DNA of 64,000 nt from Micromonospora profundi (lineage in GTDB: Bacteria; Actinomycetota; Actinomycetes; Mycobacteriales; Micromonosporaceae): positions 682,001 through 746,000 of the forward strand of contig NZ_JAATJK010000001.1 in assembly GCF_011927785.1 (NCBI RefSeq), in the 5' to 3' direction. Of this stretch, positions 1 through 8,055 are shown in pieces. Position 1 is the stretch's first letter. Each line of letters opens with the position of its first letter. Both the position numbers and the translations under genes were made by a program. The notes beneath the pieces are model-generated. The model was not told where the DNA came from, ran no database searches, and was given only the letters and a program-made list of their open reading frames with translations.

Positions 1-230
1 GTGGGCAACGCCATGCAGCTGGACCGGCCGTGGCCCCGCGCGTCGAAGGTGACCACCCGCACGGCGCCCTCCGACAGCCCGGTGAGCGCGTCGAGCTGCC
101 GGTGCCAGGCACGTCCGTCCAGCGTCCAGCCGTGCAGCAGGACGGCGGTGACAGGGGCGTCCGCCGGCCCCGTGGTCTCGACGTGCAGCCGCACGCCGTC
201 GGGCAGACCGACCTCGAACCGCTCGGGCAT
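1..230 (-). CDS. Alpha/beta hydrolase, N-terminal part (cut by window edge)
   Basis: The minus strand from an ATG at 230 stays open to the window edge for 76 codons. It encodes the start of an alpha/beta-hydrolase fold: a short beta hairpin (VGLPDGVRLHVETTG), the oxyanion-hole region LLHGWTLDGRAWHRQ near residue 32, and the FDARGHGRS strand-turn near residue 62. The nucleophile, acid and His lie outside the window, so the substrate cannot be told. The gene diverges from the carbonic anhydrase gene. Family assignment is secure from the HGW and RGHG motifs; the specific function is unknown. Confidence 0.75.
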   Translation of the reverse strand, partial: MPERFEVGLPDGVRLHVETTGPADAPVTAVLLHGWTLDGRAWHRQLDALTGLSEGAVRVVTFDARGHGRSSCMALP

Positions 231-378
231 CGCCACCTCCCAGGGTCGCCCAGGCACCACCGGCACCGAGATACCCGGTGGTAACACCGGCTACCCGCCA
301 GCACACCACGCCAATCGCGTCGAGGGAACATTCCCGAGCGCCCACCTGCCCACAGCCGACGGGGTCAAGCTGGACGGC

Positions 379-1035
379 ATGGGGTCGACGCAGGCGACGC
401 CCGGCCCGTCAGCCGGCGGACCGGCAGCTCAGGGGCGACAGGCAGGGGGTACGCCGAGGGTCGCGCTCGCGGAACTGCTTGCCGGCAACCGGCGCTTCGT
501 CAGCGGTCAGCCCATGCACGGACACGACGTGACGGCCGCCGCCGCGGCCTCCGGCGACCAGCAGCCGTACGCGGTGGTGCTCGGCTGCATCGACTCGCGG
601 GTTCCGCTGGAGGCGATCTTCGACCAGACCTTCGGCGCGATGTGCGTGATCCGCACCGGCGGGCATGTACTCGACCGCGCGGTACGCGGCTCCATCGAGT
701 TCGCCGTGGGCCAGCTCGGCGTACCGCTGGTCATGGTGCTGGGCCACGAGCGGTGCGGGGCGGTGGGGGCAGCGGTGGAGGCGCTGCGCAGCGGTCAGCG
801 GCCGGAGGGATCGCTTGCCCACCTGGTCGACGAGATCGCCCCTGCGGTCGTCGAGGCAGGGCTCGACGATCCGGCGGTGCAGCCGCTGGCGATCCGCCGG
901 CACGTGGGGCGTACGGTGCGCGCGCTGCGCCACGACGACCTGCTGGCCGGGCCGGTCGCCGCTGGCCGGGTGGCAGTGGTCGGCGGTCTCTACGACCTGG
1001 CCACCGGTGAGGTCGCACTGCTCGACCCGCCCTGA
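379..1035 (+). CDS. Beta-class carbonic anhydrase
   Basis: A zinc enzyme interconverting CO2 and bicarbonate, cytoplasmic since no signal peptide is visible. The 218-residue product has the family signature CIDSRVP at 70-76 (Cys70 zinc ligand, Asp72/Arg74 dyad) and GHERCGAV around 122-129 (His123 and Cys126 ligands). Length is normal for the family. The frame stays open upstream to base 1, but that part is antisense to the hydrolase, so I take the ATG at 379; its ribosome site is weak and the first 25 residues look disordered. A hairpin terminator follows at 1079. Confidence 0.88.
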   Translation: MGSTQATPGPSAGGPAAQGRQAGGTPRVALAELLAGNRRFVSGQPMHGHDVTAAAAASGDQQPYAVVLGCIDSRVPLEAIFDQTFGAMCVIRTGGHVLDRAVRGSIEFAVGQLGVPLVMVLGHERCGAVGAAVEALRSGQRPEGSLAHLVDEIAPAVVEAGLDDPAVQPLAIRRHVGRTVRALRHDDLLAGPVAAGRVAVVGGLYDLATGEVALLDPP

Positions 1036-1078
1036 CGCCCGGGGCCCGAGCGCCCGGACCCTGCCGGACGCGGACGCG

Positions 1079-1112
1079 AAACCGCCCGCCGGGAAGTCCC
1101 GACGGGCGGTTT
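1079..1112. terminator. Bidirectional hairpin terminator
   Basis: Perfect 10-bp arms AAACCGCCCG (1079-1088) and CGGGCGGTTT (1103-1112) with a 14-nt loop lie between the convergent carbonic anhydrase gene and the minus-strand gene ending at 1137. The arms begin with A and end with T on each strand, so the hairpin can serve both genes. Confidence 0.7.
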
Positions 1113-1136
1113 GCTGATGATGCGGTGGGGGAGGGC

Positions 1137-1466
1137 TCAGCCCTCGAAGACACCGGCCGCGACCAGGCGCTTCTCGGTGGCCTCCCAGCCGTCACCCGGG
1201 TGGGTGGCAGCCAGGTTGTTGATCTCCGCCCGGATCTTGGCGGCGTGGCCGGCGGCGGCCAGCACCCGGATCTCCTCGACGAAGGCGTCGGAGTCGGTGC
1301 GCAGGTGCGCGGTCTTGCCGTTGGTCAGGTTGCGCACGTAGGCGTGCTTGCCGCCGTTGAGCGGGATGAGGTACTTGAACTCGCCCAGCACGCTGAGGGC
1401 GCCACCCTGGCCAGCCTGGCCGGCCCGGACGGACGCGCGCGCGGTCTTAGAGGTGTTGCTCGCCAC
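1137..1466 (-). CDS. Conserved actinobacterial hypothetical protein
   Basis: A 109-residue protein from a GTG at 1466, chosen because AAGGAG lies seven bases upstream. The N-terminal 25 residues are Ser/Ala/Gly/Arg-rich and basic. The rest looks folded: a beta section (GEFKYLIPLNGGKHAYVRNL, with TNGKTAHLRT following) and then helices with charged and Ala-rich turns (FVEEIRVLAAAGHAAKIRAEIN). No signal peptide or membrane segment. I do not recognise the family. A longer in-frame extension is possible but lacks a ribosome site. It is convergent with the carbonic anhydrase gene and shares its terminator. Confidence 0.7.
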   Translation of the reverse strand: MASNTSKTARASVRAGQAGQGGALSVLGEFKYLIPLNGGKHAYVRNLTNGKTAHLRTDSDAFVEEIRVLAAAGHAAKIRAEINNLAATHPGDGWEATEKRLVAAGVFEG

Positions 1467-1702
1467 GGAGGTACTCCTTGCAAGACGTACGGGAGGACTG
1501 GACGTCCGGGGGCTGTATGCGGACGACACGTGAGTCGGCCCGCGAGGTGTAACGCGGCATAAGCCGCCGATGGAACTGTACAGGACCACGACATCAAGCT
1601 GCTCGTCGCGGTGTCCCCTGAGCCAACCGAGACCACCCGTCCGGCTATTCCGGCCAGCGAATTTTCCGATTCCCTGGCGCACCATCCGTCACAGGAGTCA
1701 TC

Positions 1703-1858
1703 ATGTGTTGCAGCAACCACCTGGGTGGCCGAGGTCGTAGGGGAAGACGCACCTCGCTCTCCGGGAGGTCACCGTGCCAACGCGTGGCGTCGTATACGTC
1801 CACTCGACCCCGCTCGCCGTGTGCTCGCACGTCGAGTGGGCGATCGCGCGCGTCCTAG
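1703..1858 (+). CDS. Possible small leader ORF ahead of the DUF3145 gene
   Basis: The ATG at 1703 is preceded by CAGGAG at a five-base spacing, a better ribosome site than many genes here. It opens a 51-residue ORF, MCCSNHLGGRGRRGRR at its start, rich in Arg and Ser. The ORF overlaps the first 85 bases of the DUF3145 gene in another frame, so its tail is partly dictated by that gene. It could be a regulatory upstream ORF or chance. Otherwise the 307-base gap 1467-1773 shows no recognisable feature; promoters for both divergent genes should lie in it. Confidence 0.3.
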   Translation: MCCSNHLGGRGRRGRRTSLSGRSPCQRVASYTSTRPRSPCARTSSGRSRAS

Positions 1859-2265
1859 CCGCGCCGGTCAACCTGCAGTGGACGGCTCAGCCCGTCGACC
1901 CCGGCGCACGCCGGGCCGAGTGCGGGTGGACCGGCCGTCCGGGGACGGGCGCCGAGCTGGCTGCTGCCCTCAGGCAGTGGCCCATGATCCGTTTCGAGGT
2001 CACCGAGGAGCCGAGTTCCGGCGCCGACGGTGAGCGCTACATGTACGTGCCGGCCCGCGGCCTGTTCCGGGCCACTGTCGGCGCGGCGGGGGACATCCAG
2101 CTCGGCGAGGACCGGTTGCGGGCGCTCATGGCGTCCGCTCGGGCCCCGGAGGCGCTGTCGCACGCCCTCGACAAGGCGCTCGGCACGGCCTGGGACGATG
2201 ATCTGGAGCCCTACCGGTACGCCGGTGACGGGGCTCCGGTGACGTTGCTCACCCGGGTCGGCTGA
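1774..2265 (+). CDS. DUF3145 family protein
   Basis: A 163-residue actinobacterial protein of unknown function. Recognised by the N-terminal VVYVHSTPLAVCSHVEWAIA stretch, the middle RFEVTEEPSSGADGERY and the C-terminal WDDDLEPYRYAGDGAPV, all characteristic of DUF3145. The start is a GTG with GGGAGG eight bases upstream. From memory, DUF3145 genes lie next to the fatty acid synthesis operon in Streptomyces; here it is separated from fabF by a GH3 lipoprotein gene and one small gene. A link to fatty acid synthesis is inference from position only. Confidence 0.85.
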   Translation: MPTRGVVYVHSTPLAVCSHVEWAIARVLAAPVNLQWTAQPVDPGARRAECGWTGRPGTGAELAAALRQWPMIRFEVTEEPSSGADGERYMYVPARGLFRATVGAAGDIQLGEDRLRALMASARAPEALSHALDKALGTAWDDDLEPYRYAGDGAPVTLLTRVG

Positions 2266-2373
2266 CCAGGCCCGTCGCCCCGGTGCTCACCGGGGTTGGG
2301 CAGGCCGGCGCCGCGGGCATGCCGACGCCGACCGGTAAGGTCAAGTTGCCCCGATAAGGGGGGACCTGGTGGG

Positions 2374-4110
2374 ATGGGCGGCGTGCCGATTCGCCCGCGA
2401 CGCGCCGGCATCGCCGTCGCCGCCCTGACCGCCCTGCTCGTCTCCGGCTGCTCGGGTACCCCGGAACGCCCCGACCCGAGCCCCAGCCCGGCGGCGACCT
2501 CCGCCGCGCCGAGCACCGCCGCCGCGACGCCGGCCGCCGCCGACCCGGCCGCCCGCGCCGCCGCGCTTGTCGCCACGCTCTCCGACGAGGACCTGGTCGG
2601 TCAGGTGCTGATGCCGTACGCCTACGGCGACTCGGCGACGAAGGTCTCACCCGGCTCGGCGGCCGGTAACCAGGCACTTGCCGGCGTCGACACCCCCGCC
2701 CAGATGATCGCCAAGTACCGGCTCGGCGGGCTGATCCTGGTCGGCTTCAGCGCCGACGACCCGACAAAGGGCAACCAGGAGACCACGAACGTCGACAACC
2801 CCAAGCAGGTCCACGAGCTGACCGGTGGGCTGCGCGAGGCCGCCGGTCGTCTGGCCGCCGGCCCGGCGCCCTTCCTGATCGGCACCGACCAGGAGTACGG
2901 CGTCGTCACCCGCGTCACCGACGGCGTCACGCTGCTGCCCAGCGCCCTGGCGGCCGGTGCGGCGGGCGACCCCAAGCTGACCGAGAACGCCTGGCGGGCC
3001 GCCGGCACCGAACTCGCCGCGATGGGCATCAACGTCGACTTCGCCCCGGTCGCCGACGTACTGGCCACCCGCAGCAAGGTCATCGGCTCCCGCTCGTACG
3101 GCTCCGACCCGAAGATCGCCGCCGCGCAGGTCGGCGGGGCCGTCCGGGGTCTGCAGGCAAGTGGCGTCGCGGCCACCCTGAAGCACTTCCCGGGGCACGG
3201 GCACAGCGCCGACGACTCGCACCAGGACCTGCCCGTGCTCACCCAGTCCGCCGAGGCGCTGCGCACCGGGGCGTGGCCGCCGTTCACCGCAGGCATCGAC
3301 GCCGGGGCCATGGCCGTGATGTCGGCACACCTGGACGTGCGGGCCGTCGACCCGGGCACCCCGGCGACCTTCTCGCACAAACTGCTCACCGACGTGCTGC
3401 GCGGCCAACTCGGCTTCAAGGGCGTCGTGATCACCGACGGGATGAACATGCCGCCGGCGAAGCGCTGGGCGCCCGGCGAGGCCGCCGTCCGGGCGTTGAA
3501 CGCCGGCAACGACCTGATCCTCATGACCCCGAACGTCGGCCAGGCGTTCGACGGGCTGCTCGCCGCGCTGCGCGGCGGATCACTGCCCCGCACCAGGCTG
3601 GTCGAGGCGGTGACCCGGGTCCTGACCATGAAGTTCCGGCTCGCGGACGCCCCGGCCGCGCAGATGTCAACGCTCAACTCCCCGGCGCACCGGGCGGCGG
3701 CGGAGGCGCTGGCCGCCGGTGCCGTCACAGTGCTGCGTGGCGAGTGCGGCAAGGCGGTACGCGGGCCGGTCACCGTCACCTCCTCGGGTGGACGGGACGG
3801 CACCCGGGCGGCGCTGACCGCCGCGCTCACCGCTGCCGGCGTGGCAGTGAAGCCGAGTGGCGGCACTGTGGTGCACCTCGTCGGCTACGGCGACGGCGCC
3901 GACGATCTACGCGCCGACGCGGCGGTCACCGTCGCCATGGACACCCCGTACGTGCTGGCCGGGGCGGCGTCGCCCACGCTGCTGGCGACGTACTCCTCCA
4001 GTCGGGCGTCGATGACCGCGCTGGCGGCCGTGCTGGCCGGCAAGGCCCGGCCCGGCGGCCGGTCCCCGGTTGCCGTGTCGGGCCTGCCCGCCACGACCTG
4101 CGGCACCTGA
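2374..4110 (+). CDS. Glycoside hydrolase family 3 lipoprotein (beta-N-acetylhexosaminidase-like)
   Basis: A 578-residue exported lipoprotein: a basic N-region, a hydrophobic core and lipobox LVSGC with Cys26 as the lipidated residue, then a Pro/Ser/Ala linker. The catalytic domain shows the GH3 motifs: AKYRLGGLIL, the bacterial GlcNAcase loop KHFPGHGHSADDSH from residue 270, and VVITDGMNM holding the likely nucleophile Asp355. A C-terminal alpha/beta domain follows, longer than in short cytosolic NagZ enzymes. It probably removes beta-linked GlcNAc from cell wall fragments outside the membrane. The ATG at 2374 is chosen because it gives a proper lipoprotein signal; upstream in-frame starts would bury it. 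Confidence 0.85.
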   Translation: MGGVPIRPRRAGIAVAALTALLVSGCSGTPERPDPSPSPAATSAAPSTAAATPAAADPAARAAALVATLSDEDLVGQVLMPYAYGDSATKVSPGSAAGNQALAGVDTPAQMIAKYRLGGLILVGFSADDPTKGNQETTNVDNPKQVHELTGGLREAAGRLAAGPAPFLIGTDQEYGVVTRVTDGVTLLPSALAAGAAGDPKLTENAWRAAGTELAAMGINVDFAPVADVLATRSKVIGSRSYGSDPKIAAAQVGGAVRGLQASGVAATLKHFPGHGHSADDSHQDLPVLTQSAEALRTGAWPPFTAGIDAGAMAVMSAHLDVRAVDPGTPATFSHKLLTDVLRGQLGFKGVVITDGMNMPPAKRWAPGEAAVRALNAGNDLILMTPNVGQAFDGLLAALRGGSLPRTRLVEAVTRVLTMKFRLADAPAAQMSTLNSPAHRAAAEALAAGAVTVLRGECGKAVRGPVTVTSSGGRDGTRAALTAALTAAGVAVKPSGGTVVHLVGYGDGADDLRADAAVTVAMDTPYVLAGAASPTLLATYSSSRASMTALAAVLAGKARPGGRSPVAVSGLPATTCGT

Positions 4111-4221
4111 CCCCGGGGGCGCGACGCTGAACCGACACCGGCCGGCGCGGCGCCCCTGACGCCGTTCTGCGGCGCGGAAATTGTGTCGCGGCAGGCCAGG
4201 TGATCTGGGACCCTCTGCCGC

Positions 4222-4440
4222 ATGCCAGCACCAGAGGGATTCCGGTACGACCAGCGGGCCGACGGCACCGTGGTGATCATCCATCACGGGCGGGTGGCGA
4301 GCACGCTGCGCGGCGGCCGGGCAGCGGAGTTCCTCGCCGAGGTCGACGACGACCCGCAGTTGGTGATGGCCCGCTGGACGGGCAACTACCGCCGGGGCAA
4401 CGAGCGCACCGCCAAGCGGCACCCCCGCAACCGGGCCTGA
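4222..4440 (+). CDS. Small conserved actinobacterial protein of unknown function
   Basis: A 72-residue protein, MPAPEGFRYDQRADGTVVI at its start and a basic tail WTGNYRRGNERTAKRHPRN. The pattern of a DGTVVI beta strand, an HHGR turn and the LVMARWTGNYRRGNE ending is, from memory, found in many actinomycete small proteins of about 70 residues. No signal peptide. The Arg/Lys-rich end could bind nucleic acid, but that is a guess. The next feature is a strong hairpin shared with fabF on the other strand. Confidence 0.65.
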   Translation: MPAPEGFRYDQRADGTVVIIHHGRVASTLRGGRAAEFLAEVDDDPQLVMARWTGNYRRGNERTAKRHPRNRA

Positions 4441-4449
4441 AACGACACC

Positions 4450-4486
4450 TGGCCCTGTCCCGTCGCCAGGCGACAGGACAGGGCCA
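4450..4486. terminator. Strong bidirectional hairpin between convergent genes
   Basis: Arms TGGCCCTGTCC (4450-4460) and GGACAGGGCCA (4476-4486) pair perfectly, and the inner GTCGCC/GGCGAC extends the stem. It sits between the convergent small gene and fabF and can terminate both. The T-tract is absent, as is common in high-GC actinomycetes. Confidence 0.75.
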
Positions 4487-4515
4487 CTGCTCACCCGCTG
4501 CCGCGGGCGGTGGTG

Positions 4516-5742
4516 TCAGGGTCGCGTGAAGACCAGCGCCACGTTGTGACCGCCGAAGCCGAACGCGTTGTTCAACGCGGCCGGGATCTCCATGGGCCGT
4601 GCCTTCTGGGCTGCCACGTCCAGGGTGAGGCCGTCGTCCGGGTCCTCCAGGTTGACAGTCGGAGGGACGACACTGTCGCGGATGGCGAGGATCGTGGCGA
4701 TCGACTCCAGCGCGCCGGCCGCACCGAGCAGGTGACCGGTCATCGACTTGGTCGCCGCCAGCACCGGGTGATCGCCGAGCGCCTTGTGCAGCGCGCCGAT
4801 CTCCAGCATGTCGCCGACCGGGGTCGACGTGGCATGCGCGTTGACGTGCACGATGTCCTGCTTGGCGACGTCCGCGTCCGCGATCGCCTTGCCGATGGCA
4901 CGGATCGCGCCCTCGCCCTCGGCGTGCGGCTGCACCATGTCGTACGCGTCGGAGGTGATACCCGCTCCGGCGAGCCGCGCGTACACCCGGGCGCCCCGGG
5001 CGGCGGCGTGGTCGGCGCGTTCCAGCACCACGACGCCCGCGCCCTCGCCGAGGACGAAGCCGTCTCGGCCCTTGTCCCACGGACGGGAGGCCCGCTCCGG
5101 GTCGTCGTTGCGGGTCGACATCGCCCGCATCGAGCTGAACCCGGCGATCGGCAGCGGGTGGATGACCGCCTCGGTGCCGCCGGCCACCACCACGTCGGCC
5201 CGGCCGGCGCGGATGATGTCCAGACCCAGCGCGATGGCCTCGGCGCCGGTGGCGCAGGCGCTGGCCACCGTGTGCACGCCGGCCTTGGCGCCCAGCTCCA
5301 GCCCGACCCAGGCGGCCGGACCGTTCGGCATCAGCATCGGGATGGTGTGCGGGGAGACCCGCCGCGGCCCGGACGCCTCCAGGATGTCGTCCTGGGCGAG
5401 CAGGGTGGTGGCGCCGCCGATGCCGGAGCCGATGCTGACGGCCAGCCGCTCACCGTCGAGGCCGGAGTCGGCCAGGCCGGCGTCCGCCCACGCCTGCTGC
5501 GCGGCGATGATGGCGATCGCCTCGGAGCGGTCGAGCCGGCGCAGCCGGACGCGGTCGAGGACCTCCGACGGCTCCACGGCCAGCTGCGCGGCGATCCGGA
5601 CGGGCAGTTGCGCGGCCCACTCCTGGGTGAGCGCACTCACCCCGGAGCGGCCGGCGAGCATTGCGTCCCAGGTCGACGCGACGTCCCCGCCGAGCGGGGT
5701 CGTCGCGCCGAGCCCGGTGACGACGACGTCAGGACGACTCAT
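4516..5742 (-). CDS. fabF: 3-oxoacyl-[acyl-carrier-protein] synthase II
   Basis: Elongating condensing enzyme of type II fatty acid synthesis; joins malonyl-ACP to acyl-ACP in the cytoplasm. The 408-residue product has the thiolase-fold triad: Cys163 in TVASACATGAE, His303 in NAHATSTPVGD and His337 in TKSMTGHLLGAAG, plus the C-terminal NNAFGFGGHN loop. It is the last gene of the fabD-fabH-acpP-fabF operon and starts two bases after the acpP stop, so translation is probably coupled. Length and motifs are typical. Confidence 0.95.
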   Translation of the reverse strand: MSRPDVVVTGLGATTPLGGDVASTWDAMLAGRSGVSALTQEWAAQLPVRIAAQLAVEPSEVLDRVRLRRLDRSEAIAIIAAQQAWADAGLADSGLDGERLAVSIGSGIGGATTLLAQDDILEASGPRRVSPHTIPMLMPNGPAAWVGLELGAKAGVHTVASACATGAEAIALGLDIIRAGRADVVVAGGTEAVIHPLPIAGFSSMRAMSTRNDDPERASRPWDKGRDGFVLGEGAGVVVLERADHAAARGARVYARLAGAGITSDAYDMVQPHAEGEGAIRAIGKAIADADVAKQDIVHVNAHATSTPVGDMLEIGALHKALGDHPVLAATKSMTGHLLGAAGALESIATILAIRDSVVPPTVNLEDPDDGLTLDVAAQKARPMEIPAALNNAFGFGGHNVALVFTRP

Positions 5743-5744
5743 GA

Positions 5745-5984
5745 TCAGGACTGCGCCTCGATGTAGCTGACGGCGTCCCCGACGGTCTTGAGGTTCTGCA
5801 CCTCGTTGTCCGGAATCTTGACGCCGAACTTCTCCTCGGCCGCCACCACGACCTCGACCATGGAGAGCGAGTCGACATCGAGGTCGTCGGTGAAGGACTT
5901 CCCCTCGGCCACGTCGTCCGGGTTCACCCCGGCAACCTCTTCGAGGATCTCGGCGAGGCCGGTGGTGATCTCGTCACGGGTCAT
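5745..5984 (-). CDS. acpP: Acyl carrier protein
   Basis: A 79-residue acidic four-helix carrier whose Ser39, in LDVDSLSMVE, takes the 4'-phosphopantetheine arm. It carries the growing acyl chain between FabD, FabH and FabF, whose genes surround it. Size, charge and the DSL motif are textbook. The ribosome site GAGAGGAACC lies just before the ATG at 5984. Confidence 0.95.
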   Translation of the reverse strand: MTRDEITTGLAEILEEVAGVNPDDVAEGKSFTDDLDVDSLSMVEVVVAAEEKFGVKIPDNEVQNLKTVGDAVSYIEAQS

Positions 5985-6071
5985 TGCGGTTGGTTCCTCT
6001 CATAGGGGGATCTCCGGCGGCCGGCGTCGCCGACCGCCGCTCCTCGGCGCGTACGCGCCCGAGGGGGTTCA

Positions 6072-7016
6072 TCAGGGGCAGCGGACGACCTGACCGGCGT
6101 AGGTCAGGCCACCGCCGAAGCCGAACAGCAGCACCGGGGCGCCCGAGGGCACCTCGCGCCGCTCGACAAGCTTGGACAGAGCCAGCGGTACGCTCGCCGC
6201 CGACGTGTTGCCCGACTCCACGATGTCCTTGGCGATGATCGCATTCGGGATGTTGAGCCGCTTGGCGATGCCGTCGATGATCCGGCCGTTGGCCTGATGC
6301 GGCACGAACGCGGCAAGCTCCGACGGGTCGACCCCGGCGCGTTCGCACGCCTGCAGGGCCAGCGGCGCGAGCGCGGTGGTGGCCCAGCGGAACACCGACT
6401 GCCCCTCCTGCTGGATGTACGGGCGCCAGCCCTCGATGCGTACCGCGTCGCTCTTCTCCGGCACCGAGCCCCAGACCACCGGGCCGATGCCGGCGGGCTC
6501 GTCGTCGGCGGTGGCGGTGACCACCGCGGCGCCGGCGCCGTCAGCGAAGATGATGCAGGTGGAGCGGTCGGTCCAGTCGGTGAAGTCGGAGAGCTTCTCC
6601 GCACCGATGACGAGGGCGTTGCGGGACGCCCCGGCCCGGACGGCGTGGTCGACGATGCCCAGCGCGTAGGCGAAGCCCGAGCAGGCGGTGTTGACGTCGA
6701 ACGCGCCCGGTGCGGTGATGCCCAGCTTCGCGGCGACCCGGCAGGCCACGTTGGGGCTGCGGTCGATCGACGAGCAGGTGGCGACCACGACGAGGTCGAT
6801 GTCGGCGGCGCTCAACCCGGAGTTGGCAAGCGCCTTGCCGGCTGCGGCGGCGGCCATGTCGGCCACCGTCTCGCTGTCGGCGATGCGGCGGGTGGCGATG
6901 CCGACGCGGTCCCGGATCCACTCGTCGTTGGTGTCGACGAGCTGGGCGATGTCGTCGTTCGTCACCACCCGGGAGGGCTGGTAGTGCCCCATCGAGACGA
7001 TGCGACTGCCGGTCAT
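6072..7016 (-). CDS. fabH: 3-oxoacyl-[acyl-carrier-protein] synthase III
   Basis: Initiating condensing enzyme; condenses an acyl-CoA starter with malonyl-ACP and so sets straight versus branched fatty acids. The 314-residue product carries the FabH triad Cys112 (NTACSGF), His240 (VPHQANGRI) and Asn270 (ESGNTSAAS), and ends with the glycine-rich FGFGGGLTY. Its ATG at 7016 overlaps the fabD stop by four bases (ATGA), so translation is coupled. Starter preference (iso/anteiso, as expected in actinomycetes) cannot be read from the sequence. Confidence 0.95.
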   Translation of the reverse strand: MTGSRIVSMGHYQPSRVVTNDDIAQLVDTNDEWIRDRVGIATRRIADSETVADMAAAAAGKALANSGLSAADIDLVVVATCSSIDRSPNVACRVAAKLGITAPGAFDVNTACSGFAYALGIVDHAVRAGASRNALVIGAEKLSDFTDWTDRSTCIIFADGAGAAVVTATADDEPAGIGPVVWGSVPEKSDAVRIEGWRPYIQQEGQSVFRWATTALAPLALQACERAGVDPSELAAFVPHQANGRIIDGIAKRLNIPNAIIAKDIVESGNTSAASVPLALSKLVERREVPSGAPVLLFGFGGGLTYAGQVVRCP

Positions 7017-7969
7017 GAGTTTCCTCCGATGGGGGCGAGCGGTTGGCCCGGTGTGCCGTGACGGGCGATGAGATCCCGCGCGGCCGGCAGGTCGTCCGGT
7101 GTGTTCAAGGTGACGATCTCGGGGGCGCCGTCGCCCTTGAGCTCGCGCTTCACAAGGCCGGCGAGGGTGCCGGCCGGGGGCAGCTCGATCACCCCGGTCA
7201 CGCCGAGGTCGGCCAGGGTACGCATGCACAGGTCCCACCGGACCGGGGCGGTGACCTGGCGGACCAGGCGTCGCACCATCTCCTGGCCGTCGGTCACGGA
7301 GGTGCCGTCGAGGTTCGACAGCAGGATCCGCGCCGGGTCGGCGGGGGTGATCCCGGCGGCCACCGAGGCCAGCGCGGTCTCGGCCGGAGCCATGTACGGG
7401 GTGTGGAACGCGCCCGCCACCTGAAGGCGGATGACGCGGGCCTTCGACGGCCGCTCGGCGGCGAGCTTGTCCAGGCCGTGAAGCGCGCCGGCGGCGACGA
7501 TCTGCCCAGCGCCGTTGCGGTTGGCCGGATGCAGGCCGTGCCCCTCGATCGCGGCGAGCACCTCGTCCGGGTCCCCACCGAGCACGGCGGCCATCCCGGT
7601 CGGCTCCAGCGCGCACGCGGCGGCCATCTCCCGGCCCCGCACACCGGCGAGCGTGATCGCCGCCTCCGGCGACAGCACCTCGGCGAGCGCCGCAGCGCCC
7701 AGTTCGCCGACGCTGTGCCCGGCGGTGACCGACACGTCGTGCAGCGGCAGGTGCTCGGCGGCGAGCAGCGCCGCGGCGACGAGCAGCGGCTGGGTGCGGG
7801 CGGTGTCCTTGATCTCGTCGGCGTCAGCCTCGGTGCCCAGGTGCACCAGGTCGACCCCTGCCAGCTCGGACCACGACCGCAGTCGTGCCTCGGTGCCGGT
7901 CAGGTCGAGCCAGGGGGTCAGGAAGCCGGGTTTCTGAGAACCCTGGCCGGGACTAAGTACGGCGAGCAC
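7013..7969 (-). CDS. fabD: Malonyl-CoA:ACP transacylase
   Basis: Loads malonyl groups onto ACP for FabH and FabF. The 318-residue product opens with LAVLSPGQGSQKPGF and has the catalytic Ser86 in GHSVGE and the partner His189 in GAFHTPYM. It starts at a GTG at 7969 and is the first gene of the fab operon, 78 bases downstream of fasR. The gap holds a palindrome that may be the FasR operator. Confidence 0.95.
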   Translation of the reverse strand: MLAVLSPGQGSQKPGFLTPWLDLTGTEARLRSWSELAGVDLVHLGTEADADEIKDTARTQPLLVAAALLAAEHLPLHDVSVTAGHSVGELGAAALAEVLSPEAAITLAGVRGREMAAACALEPTGMAAVLGGDPDEVLAAIEGHGLHPANRNGAGQIVAAGALHGLDKLAAERPSKARVIRLQVAGAFHTPYMAPAETALASVAAGITPADPARILLSNLDGTSVTDGQEMVRRLVRQVTAPVRWDLCMRTLADLGVTGVIELPPAGTLAGLVKRELKGDGAPEIVTLNTPDDLPAARDLIARHGTPGQPLAPIGGNS

Positions 7970-8034
7970 GCCTATGACTCTTCCGGATGCCGCTACGGAA
8001 CGCTGTGCCGGCCCGGACCAAACCGCACTAGGAC

Positions 8035-8055
8035 CTTTGGAGGGTTCCTACAAAG
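8035..8055. promoter_or_regulatory. Possible FasR operator / fabD promoter element
   Basis: On the minus strand the sequence CTTTGTAGGAACCCTCCAAAG reads as an imperfect dyad (CTTTG...CAAAG), starting in the last codons of fasR and running into the fasR-fabD gap. TTTGTA then 17 bases then CTAGTG would also serve as a weak -35/-10 pair. FasR-type regulators are known to bind upstream of this operon in Streptomyces; the exact site here is inference. Confidence 0.35.
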
